The notes under the pieces were generated by a model that saw only the letters and a program-made list of their open reading frames with translations, made no database searches and was not told the origin of the DNA. A stretch of DNA of 64,000 bases from Dyadobacter sediminis (GTDB taxonomy: Bacteria > Bacteroidota > Bacteroidia > Cytophagales > Spirosomataceae): positions 400,528 to 464,527 of the forward strand of contig NZ_VCEI01000029.1 in NCBI RefSeq assembly GCF_005860765.1, in the 5' to 3' direction. A program made the position numbers and the translations under genes. Below are positions 36,647 through 45,100 of this stretch, in pieces. Position 1 is the first letter of the stretch, and every line of letters begins with the position of its first letter.

Positions 36647-38215
36647 TTAAAATCTAACCAGTTTCTGATCCTGCAACTCTACGCGCAAAGGGCCGATCGG
36701 CCGTCCTTCGTTGTGAAGGCGATCTACGGCTGTTACATAATAAACATACCGTTTGCCGGTTTCAGCAGTAAGATCAATGATTTTTTCACCTTCATAACAC
36801 ATGCCAATGATGCGTCGCGGATCGTAGGCAGTAGCTTTTTCTTCCGGTTCAAAACGATACACAACGTAATACCACGCGCGGTCGCCGTCAGCGGCAGCAT
36901 CCGGTTTTTCCCATGTCAGTTCTATTCCTTTGGAAAGTAAGGTTGCTTTCAGACTTTTTGGGGAAAGCGGCGGAATACGGTCTTTCCAAGGCATCGTCGG
37001 GATCAGTGCCGGATAACGGAAAAAGTCATTTCGCAACGAATCGGCAAATCCGAGACTGTTGCCTCGAATGGAACGTGAACTGAAAAATATAGTGCCGTTG
37101 GACGCTGTTTCTCTGGAGTATCGGATCTGGTTCGGAACTTCGGCCGGATTGGCCCAATGCGTATCTTTGTCCTTGTAACCGACACGATATACGCCCATTC
37201 CGATGTATAAATGCCGTTCAAAGCTGTTTTCTGCCCACCAGTCTACAAGGTTTTTATAAGGAACACGGTTGAATCCTGAGGAAAAGTAAACCTGCGGCGC
37301 AATGTAATCGATCCAGCCTTCTTTGATCCATCTGCGGCTGTCTGCAAACAAATCGTCATAGGACGCCAGTGCTCCGAAAGTCTTTGATCCTTCCGGGTCG
37401 CGGTCTTTGTTTCGCCATACACCGAACGGACTGATGCCAAATTTCAGACGCGGATTCAATGCTTCCAGCGCATCATGGATTGATTTCACAAGTAAATCCA
37501 CATTATGCCTGCGCCAGTCGGCCTTGCTTGTAAACCCTTCACCGTATTTCCGGAACGACGCATCATCCTGAATAACTTGTCCGGGTACGGCATACGGGTA
37601 AAAATAGTCGTCAAAGTGAATGCCGTCCACATCGTAATTCCGGGCCACATTCACCGTCATATCTGTGATAAACTGCCGCGCTTCGGGAATCCCGAAGTCA
37701 AAAAGTTTGTAGCCGTCGTAACTGATAATCCATTCGGGATGCACGCGGCTGATATTTTCAGAGGAGACGCTTGTGGAGGATTTATGTACAAGCCGGTTCA
37801 GGTTGAGCCATGCATGAAATTCAAGTCCGCGCTTATGTGCTTCCCGGATCATGAAATCCAGCGGGTCCCACATGGGAACGGGCTGCCTGCCCTGTCTGCC
37901 CGTAAGCCATTCAGACCACGGCTCGGGGCTTTTGGCATAAAATGCATCCCCCGCAGCTCTTACCTGAACGAAAACCGCATTCATGCCTACTTTCTTATGA
38001 AAATCCAGAAGAGATGAAAATTCTTCCTGCTGCTCTTCAGGTATAAGATTTTTACTGCTAGGCCAGTCGATGTTGTCAACGGTTGCTATCCAAACTGCTC
38101 TGAATTCTCTTTTTGGAGGTAAAATTTCGTCAGTTTCTGTCGACTGGGCTATGCAGCTTTCCATTAAAAACAGGATAAGTATAAAGGAAAGAGCAACTAT
38201 TTTAATTTTTTTCAC
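36647..38215 (-). CDS. GHL10 (family 10-like) glycosyl hydrolase, exported
   Basis: This 522-residue protein matches the GHL10/DUF187 family of putative glycosidases related to GH13/GH10-like barrels. It has a signal peptide with a possible lipobox (LFLMESC), then KREFRAVWIATVDNIDWPSS, which is the family start. The barrel includes YDVDGIHFDDYFYPY and GISPFGVWRNKDRDPEG, and a fibronectin-like C-terminus carries YYVVYRFEPEEK. Some family members are linked to peptidoglycan or exopolysaccharide cleavage. It is followed after four bases by nuoD, with which it appears to be cotranscribed. Confidence 0.88.
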   Translation of the reverse strand: MKKIKIVALSFILILFLMESCIAQSTETDEILPPKREFRAVWIATVDNIDWPSSKNLIPEEQQEEFSSLLDFHKKVGMNAVFVQVRAAGDAFYAKSPEPWSEWLTGRQGRQPVPMWDPLDFMIREAHKRGLEFHAWLNLNRLVHKSSTSVSSENISRVHPEWIISYDGYKLFDFGIPEARQFITDMTVNVARNYDVDGIHFDDYFYPYAVPGQVIQDDASFRKYGEGFTSKADWRRHNVDLLVKSIHDALEALNPRLKFGISPFGVWRNKDRDPEGSKTFGALASYDDLFADSRRWIKEGWIDYIAPQVYFSSGFNRVPYKNLVDWWAENSFERHLYIGMGVYRVGYKDKDTHWANPAEVPNQIRYSRETASNGTIFFSSRSIRGNSLGFADSLRNDFFRYPALIPTMPWKDRIPPLSPKSLKATLLSKGIELTWEKPDAAADGDRAWYYVVYRFEPEEKATAYDPRRIIGMCYEGEKIIDLTAETGKRYVYYVTAVDRLHNEGRPIGPLRVELQDQKLVRF

Positions 38216-38542
38216 TATCTAACCAATGCAAAATGTTAATCCAATCAAAGTAACGTAATTTGGAACAAAGTTAGCTGAGAACAAACTTATATTCATTTAA
38301 ACAGGCATGGAATTGCCCGTACTTGTCGGCTGAGAGTTATACCGGACATTCTTGACTTTGTTATATATCATGCGTCAGGATGTTCCAATGCTTTTCAGAA
38401 AGCATAGAAACATAAAGTAAAATTGTTGTTATTGTGAATAATTTTTATGCATATTTATTGTGTAATTACAAGGATTTTTGTGACTTAACACAAGTTACGT
38501 TCCTGCAATTACCGCTAGTAACGTTTAAACCTGTATCCCATA
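38216..38542. other. Divergent intergenic region between GHL10 and glycogen synthase
   Basis: These 327 bases separate two divergent genes and must hold both promoters. On the minus strand a TAACTTTG (38266-38273 on the plus strand as CAAAGTTA) fits the -7 consensus about 50 bases before the GHL10 start, but no matching -33 TTG is found. No ORF or RNA gene is visible. Confidence 0.5.
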
Positions 38543-40357
38543 TTGGAACCATTTGTCAAAACCACTAAGAAAAACGTCCTGTTTGAAGTTGCATGGGAGG
38601 TTTGTAATCAAGTTGGAGGAATTTATACTGTAATACGGACCAAAGTCCCGGCAATGGTCGAAAAATGGGAGGATAACTACTTTCTGCTGGGCCCCTATTT
38701 TGAAAAAAAGGCATCTTCCGAATTTGAAGTGATAACGGATCTGGACGATTCTCCTGCCGGTCGCATCGTTAAAAGGATGCGCGATATGGGCTATCATGTT
38801 TATTACGGTTACTGGCTCGTTACCGGCAAGCCGCGGGTTGTACTTTTTGATCTCGAGAGCATTGAAAAAGATCTGGACAGTATCAAATTCAAACTTTGGG
38901 AGCACAGCCGGATTCCTACGATCAATGTTGAACATCTTGTTAACCAGACATTATGCTTCGGAGAACTTGTACGTATATTTCTTAAGGAATATGCCGAGGA
39001 AAATGCCAAACGTGAAGAAATCTACGCGCAGTTCCATGAATGGATGGCCAGCAGCGGACTTCCCGATCTCAAACGTGAAAATGTAAAAATAGCCACTACT
39101 TTTACAACGCATGCCACCATGCTGGGCCGCTATCTTGCCCAGAACGTTAGCGGGTTTTATAGCAAACTTCCCTTTTTTGACTGGGAACAGGAAGCTAAAA
39201 ACTATGGCATTCTGGCACAGTGCTCCATGGAAAGACAAGCTGCGCTGAATGCACATGTGCTTACAACGGTCAGCGACGTAACCGCGCGCGAATGTGAAGT
39301 GTTTCTGGGAAGAATGCCGGATCTGGTGACGCCGAACGGCCTGAACGTAGTCCGGTTTCAGGCGGTACATGAATTCCAGAACCTGCATTTGAAGCACAAG
39401 GAGCGCATTCACGAGTTTGTAATGGGTCATTTTTTCCAGAGTTACTCATTTGATCTGGACAAAACGCTTTATTTCTTTACATCAGGACGTTACGAATACA
39501 GTAATAAAGGTTATGACCTTACTTTGGAAGCACTTGCACGCCTCAACTGGAAAATGGTGCAGGCTAACATGGACATGACCGTTGTGATGTTTATCGTTAC
39601 CAAGCAGCCTTATTATTCCGTCAATCCGGATGTACTGCAGTCGCGGGCTGTTCTCAATGAACTGCAGGAAACGTGCACAGCGATTGAAAAAGAAGTGGGT
39701 GAAAAACTTTTTCATGCCGCTGCCGCCGGCGCAGACCATAAAATGCCCGACCTCAACAATTTTGTGGATGAATATTGGCGTTTACGGCTACGCCGGACGA
39801 TACAAAGCTGGAAAACAGACAAACTTCCGGCATTTGTAACGCACGATCTTAAAGAAGAAGACGGCATCACTGATTTTTGTAAAAGAGCGAACCTCGTTAA
39901 CAACGAACGCGATCGTGTCAAGATCGTTTATCATCCGGATTTTATTTCTTCCACAAACCCGCTTTTCGGGCTCGATTACGGCCAGTTTGTACGTGGCTGC
40001 CATTTGGGTGTTTTTCCAAGTTATTACGAACCTTGGGGCTACACGCCGCTTGAATGCGTTGTGCGCGGCGTTCCTACGGTAACCAGCGACCTTTCCGGTT
40101 TCGGGGATTACATTATGCAGATCATGCGGGATTACGAAAACAGAGGAATTTACGTGATCAACAGAAAGTCACAGACGTTTACGCAGGCTGCAGATCAGCT
40201 GGCCGATATTTTGTTCAAATTCGTAAGAATGCAGCGCCGCGACCGTATCATGCAGCGAAACCGTGTTGAAAACATTTCCGATGTATTCGACTGGATGAAT
40301 CTTCGCTCCTATTACGATACCGCGCACGATCTGGCTGCGAAAAGGAGGAAGCCGTAA
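38543..40357 (+). CDS. GT3-type glycogen synthase (eukaryote-like)
   Basis: This 604-residue glycosyltransferase resembles the eukaryotic GYS family (GT3) that builds alpha-1,4-glucan from UDP-glucose. The N-terminal VAWEVCNQVGGIYTVIRTK is diagnostic, and the C-terminal catalytic E-x7-E is at Glu496/Glu504 in YYEPWGYTPLE. No ATG lies near the N-terminus; the frame opens at 38522, and TTG at 38543 is the most plausible start. A terminator follows. No branching enzyme or other glycogen gene is in the window. Confidence 0.9.
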   Translation: MEPFVKTTKKNVLFEVAWEVCNQVGGIYTVIRTKVPAMVEKWEDNYFLLGPYFEKKASSEFEVITDLDDSPAGRIVKRMRDMGYHVYYGYWLVTGKPRVVLFDLESIEKDLDSIKFKLWEHSRIPTINVEHLVNQTLCFGELVRIFLKEYAEENAKREEIYAQFHEWMASSGLPDLKRENVKIATTFTTHATMLGRYLAQNVSGFYSKLPFFDWEQEAKNYGILAQCSMERQAALNAHVLTTVSDVTARECEVFLGRMPDLVTPNGLNVVRFQAVHEFQNLHLKHKERIHEFVMGHFFQSYSFDLDKTLYFFTSGRYEYSNKGYDLTLEALARLNWKMVQANMDMTVVMFIVTKQPYYSVNPDVLQSRAVLNELQETCTAIEKEVGEKLFHAAAAGADHKMPDLNNFVDEYWRLRLRRTIQSWKTDKLPAFVTHDLKEEDGITDFCKRANLVNNERDRVKIVYHPDFISSTNPLFGLDYGQFVRGCHLGVFPSYYEPWGYTPLECVVRGVPTVTSDLSGFGDYIMQIMRDYENRGIYVINRKSQTFTQAADQLADILFKFVRMQRRDRIMQRNRVENISDVFDWMNLRSYYDTAHDLAAKRRKP

Positions 40358-40378
40358 GTTTTGAATAGCTTAATAAAG

Positions 40379-40416
40379 CCCGTTAATATCTCCAAAGATG
40401 ATGTTAGCGGGTTTTT
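40379..40416 (+). terminator. Intrinsic terminator of the glycogen synthase gene
   Basis: CCCGTTAA (40379-40386) pairs with TTAGCGGG (40404-40411), including one G-T pair, and a T run follows. Confidence 0.8.
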
Positions 40417-40426
40417 GCATTATTTT

Positions 40427-40825
40427 CTATGCTTTAATTAATTGAATAAAATTAGTATATAACCCAAAGTTGCTGTCTGCAGAAATTATAGACATGCGCT
40501 CAGAATAAGCAGTTGCCAATAGTAAACGGTCAAAAGGATCCCGATGCTGAGGAAAGAGAGGAATGGATTCATACTGGACTATATGCTTGGTTGCAAGAGA
40601 AATTATTTCAAAACCGTCATTTAAAATAACTTTCTCTAATAAATCAATTGCTATTGGCAATGCTGTAAGTTTTCCCGTTTTCTGTTTGATTGCAATTTCC
40701 AAAATACTGATTTGAGAAACGCAAATCTGATTGGAAGACAATAGTTTTAGAATTTCTGCTGATAATTTGAAAGGGGAAATAAGCGCCCAGATCAGAATTT
40801 GTGTATCTATAAATTATCTCTGCAT
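40427..40825 (-). pseudogene. VapC-like PIN-domain toxin with a stop at codon 4
   Basis: Read from the ATG at 40825, directly after the antitoxin stop, the frame is M-Q-R-stop-F-I-D-T-Q-I-L-I-W and then stays open to 40427. The stop is TAA at 40814-40816. The reading after it includes the PIN acidic residues: Asp in FIDTQ, Glu in ISILEIAIK, Asp in DPFDRLLLA and Asp in ISADSNF. A single substitution therefore separates this from an intact toxin of about 132 residues. Translation could only resume from a weak start, such as TTG at 40741, which would lose the first Asp. A toxin made from a non-standard start (ATA or ATT) near 40800 cannot be excluded. Confidence 0.7.
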
Positions 40826-41059
40826 TTACATATAATCGTTGAAATCTTCAAGCGGATCATTAAAATTATCCGGAATATTATATCCTCTATTCGCAAGACT
40901 TCCTAAAACAACTCCTTTTTGCGGCTGTTCTTCCATAGATTGATCCTGCTGGCTTTCGTCCATAAATAAAACGACAACCTGTGACTTTTTGATGGATGGC
41001 GGCGTTTCAATGAAAGTAAGAACGCCATTTTCATAAACTCCTTTGATAGCTGTATACAT
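40826..41059 (-). CDS. Antitoxin-like protein upstream of the broken PIN toxin
   Basis: This 77-residue protein begins YTAIKGVYENGVLTFIETPP, the beta-strand pattern of DUF2281/AF104-like antitoxins found before PIN toxins. A Gln/Glu/Asp-rich C-terminus follows, probably the toxin-binding part. Its stop codon is immediately followed by the toxin ATG, as expected for a two-gene operon. The antitoxin is intact while the toxin frame is interrupted. Confidence 0.8.
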   Translation of the reverse strand: MYTAIKGVYENGVLTFIETPPSIKKSQVVVLFMDESQQDQSMEEQPQKGVVLGSLANRGYNIPDNFNDPLEDFNDYM

Positions 41060-41200
41060 GGCTTTATGTAAGCGTTTTTGTCAAATTTAAGAATATTCAA
41101 CAATTTAGGACAATTAATCATGAATCGGCAAAGTTGTTGAGGCTGCATTCCTGAAAATTTTCCACACCTTCACTTCCCATTTTAAAACCATTAAATTGTA

Positions 41201-42043
41201 ATGAATTATATAGAACTAGATTTGAAAGTTGAGCCGGATTTCTCGGAAATTCTAATGGCCGAGCTTGGCGAAGCAGGTTTCGAATCATTTGTGGAAACAG
41301 AAGAAGGCTTGCTCGCCTACATTCAGGAAAATGATTTTGATGAAAATGAAATCCATAAACTGACAGCCAAATACCTGGAATTAACGACAATAGCGGCAAC
41401 ATGGAAATCGTTAGAAAGAAGGAACTGGAACGAGGAATGGGAAAAAAGTTACGAACCGATTGAAGTCGGCGATCAGATCCGCGTAAGGGCCGTTTTTCAT
41501 GAGTCGGACCCCGCATTCAGGTATGATTTACTTATTCAGCCCAAAATGTCATTCGGTACGGGCCATCATGAAACCACGTGGCTCGTCATGAATGAACAGC
41601 TGGGTTTGCCGCATGAAGGTCTGGCGGTAATGGATGTGGGCTGCGGCACGGGAATCCTGGCGATTCTGGCGTATAAACTGGGTGCAACGCAGCTTCTGGG
41701 CTTTGATATCGACGAATGGGCAGTGGAAAATACACGTGAAAATTTCGCAATGAATGATTTACCGGCAGAAGCGGAAGTATTCCAGGGAACCATAACGGAT
41801 GTGCGTGAAGAGCAGGTTTTTGGAGGAATTCTGGCCAATATCAACCGGAATATTCTGCTGAGCGAAATCCCGGCTTATGTAAAGCACCTGAAACCGGGCG
41901 GCTGGCTTGTAACAAGTGGCTTTTACGAAACAGACCAGGCCGATATCGAACGCTGCGCAGCGGAAAACAATTTAAAAAAATTAAGGTCGAATACACGCAA
42001 TCAATGGGCAACCGTTGTTTTCCAGAAACTGGACAACAGCTGA
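41201..42043 (+). CDS. prmA: Ribosomal protein L11 methyltransferase
   Basis: PrmA trimethylates ribosomal protein L11 using S-adenosylmethionine. The 280-residue protein has an N-terminal substrate domain with WKSLERRNWNEEWEKSYEP, the PrmA mark FGTGHHETTWLV, SAM motif I VMDVGCGTGILAILA and ANINRNILL near motif IV. The length is normal. It is divergent from the antitoxin gene and 62 bases before the giant exported protein gene. Confidence 0.95.
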   Translation: MNYIELDLKVEPDFSEILMAELGEAGFESFVETEEGLLAYIQENDFDENEIHKLTAKYLELTTIAATWKSLERRNWNEEWEKSYEPIEVGDQIRVRAVFHESDPAFRYDLLIQPKMSFGTGHHETTWLVMNEQLGLPHEGLAVMDVGCGTGILAILAYKLGATQLLGFDIDEWAVENTRENFAMNDLPAEAEVFQGTITDVREEQVFGGILANINRNILLSEIPAYVKHLKPGGWLVTSGFYETDQADIERCAAENNLKKLRSNTRNQWATVVFQKLDNS

Positions 42044-42105
42044 AAGCACACGTTAAGAACAATAAAATCCAGAGCCAATAGCTAAATGCTAAAAGCCAAC
42101 AACAC

Positions 42106-45100
42106 ATGAAAATAATCCGATTTACTTTACTACTTTATTTTCTGGCAACCATCGGAATAACGGCTTCCGCACAGAACCTGAAATTTCCGGACGAGCCGGG
42201 CCAGTTTATGGTGCAGTTCCGCAAATTGATGGACGGCAGCCGCAATCCGCAGTTTGTCCGGCCAGCCGCTGAGCTGGACAGCATCTGGACGTCTTCCGTC
42301 AACAGCACGCAGCAGGCGAAATTTATAAACATCGTAAAAACGCAGATCGCAAAAGGGCAAAAAGCAGGCCCTGTTCTTGCACTTTTGGCACGTAATACGC
42401 ATTTTTTCGCTAAACAGTCGCCTGAAAATCTGGACGGATTTCTGAACATCGCAGCAAGTTCCGGGGAAAAATACGACGGCAAGGGTTTTCAGAAAATACT
42501 GGAAACGATCCGGTCAGTGAATGAAACGAACAAACTGTATGCCGCCAATTACAATTCACTTTACTTGCTTGGCGGAACGTATAAATACCGGTTTGACACG
42601 ACCAATGCACAAACTGCCAATGCCGAAGCAACCGTTGCAGCAGCAAATGACAGCTGGGATACGCCGACTGATTCCAACTTTGTTATAGCGCCCAAATCCA
42701 ATCCGCTTCCGGCTATTTCCGGTCCGTTACTCGATCTTCAGAATGCAACATTCGCCATGGTGACGGCGGGCGATTCCGTTGTTTTTGGTCCTGCAAACGG
42801 CAGTGTCATGCTGAAAGACGGCATTTTTGTGGGAAAAAACGGGAAGTTCAACTGGCAGGCTGCGGGCGATTCTTCTATTTATGCCGATCTGGACAGTTAC
42901 TCGTTCAATATTTCACAGCCAAAACTTCTTGCCGAAAACGTTACACTTCATAATGAACGCCAGCTTGAAGCGCCGATCAAGGGAACGCTTGAATACCGCG
43001 GTGTAAAAAAGGTAAAAGGACAGCCGGCTCCGTATCCGCGGTTTGTTTCCAACGGCATTGACGCGCGACTGAAAGCATCCCGAAAAAACATTGATTACAA
43101 AGGCGGTTTTGCACTCATCGGAATGGAAATGTACAGCTCTTCGCTGAGCGACAAGCCGTCCGCCATTCAGGTGAAGTATAAGGATAAAGTTGCTTTTAAG
43201 GCGCAGAGCAAGAAATTCATGCTGAAAGATTCGGTCATTACTTCTTCGTTTGCGACTTTTTCCATGCCTTTGGGAAGCGATTCGCTTTATCATCCCGGCG
43301 TTACGTTCAAGTATAACGATGACGAAGGCATTTTGAAACTGGGCCGCGCTGAAAAAACAGATTATGCGCCGCTGCCGTATCAAGATTCATACCATAAAAT
43401 GAACATCTGGTCGCAGGCTATGCGCTGGAAATTCCCGAATGAAAAAGTGGAATTTTTACGCATTGACGGCAAGCAGGTTGTTCCGGTAAGGCTGGAATCC
43501 TATGATTATTTCAAAAAGGAAAAATTCAAGGACATCAGCCGGGAATACGGTTTTCAGCCTTTGATTATGGCCGCCAATTATACGCAAACCGAAAAAAAAT
43601 CCGCGTTTCTTGCCGAGGAACTGGCGACAAAGTTTAAACAGAACCCTAAAATTCTGCGCAACGCATTGCAACGGCTTGCACTGGAAGAGTACTTTGTTTA
43701 CAACAAGGCAACGGATGAATTTGCATTAAGCAAAAAAGGCATTTTGTACGTGCTTGCCAATCTGGACAAAGCGGATTATGATAATTTTCAGGTTACGTCC
43801 CAGTTTGCAGCCAATGAAGAAGTTGCCAATGCGACGATCAATCTTCCGGATACGCTGCTTACGGTTCTGGGCGTTTCCCGATTTGTGGTCAGCGATTCTT
43901 TAAAGATTTATGCAGTTCCGGCGGATAAAAAACTGGTGATTGGCAAAAACAGGAATTTTACGCTGAACGGACAAATGGTGGCGTCCAATTATCAGTTCAG
44001 AGGACAAAATGTAAAGTTTGATTACAATCAGTTTTTCGTGAATGTTGCGCCGTCGGATTCCATTACGTTTACGCCACGCGAAAAATTTGCCAAAGGCCAG
44101 AAAGGGGAAGTCGGCGGACATGTGAAATATGAAAAAGGCGGAACATTTTACCTCAGCGATCCGAAAAATAAATCCGGGATTCAGAAAGGGATCAAAAAAT
44201 CGCCGCGGCTTGTCGTTCCCGACGGAATGATTGTGTACTTCGATCAGCCTGAACGCGGAACGGTTCTGTATCCGCGCGAAGTCTTTTTCAAAATCCCGAA
44301 AATAGATATGGACGGACTCGACAACCGAGATGTGATTTTTGAAGGAACATTCAATTCAAACGGCATTATCCCTCCTATTCAGACGCTTTTGAAAAGCATG
44401 CCGGACAATTCGCTGGGCTTTGACTACAAACCGCCGGTTACTGATCTGAAACTGTACGACGGAAAAGCGCTTGCGAAGTTTACAGATACACTTACAATGG
44501 ACAACAGCGGTCTGCATTCCAAGGCCGTACTGAAATATTTGTCTGCTTCCATGACTGCCAAAAATGTGCTGCTTACGGCGGATTCTTTAATGGCGTCCGG
44601 CGATGTGGCAAGTATCAGGGAAGCAACGATTGGCAACGGTTATTTTCCGGGCGTGGAGCTGAAAGATTATGCGCTGAAATGGTTTCCGAATGCAGACAGT
44701 ATGTTTATCAATACACAGGGAAAATCGTTTTCTTTTTACAAAGGAACAACGAGCCTGGAAGGAAGTCTTTTGCTGCGTTCGAGCGGATTGTATGGCAATG
44801 GAAAGCTGAAAAGGCCGGATTCGGAATTGTCTTCGCCCGATATCAAATTCAATAAAGACGGATTTCTGGCCAATCGCTCGGCATTTTCCATTAACAGCGG
44901 CGATCAGAAATCTTCCAAAAAGCTGCTGACCGGAAATAACGTAAATATTGATTTCAACTTCAAAACCGGAGTGGCCAATTTCCTGACGGATGAAACCGGA
45001 TTCGGAACGGATTCGTCCGGCATGCAGATCCCGACGGCTTCTTATCAGACACTCATCGGAAGTGCGAAATGGGATATGAACAAGAAAACCATTTTGATGA

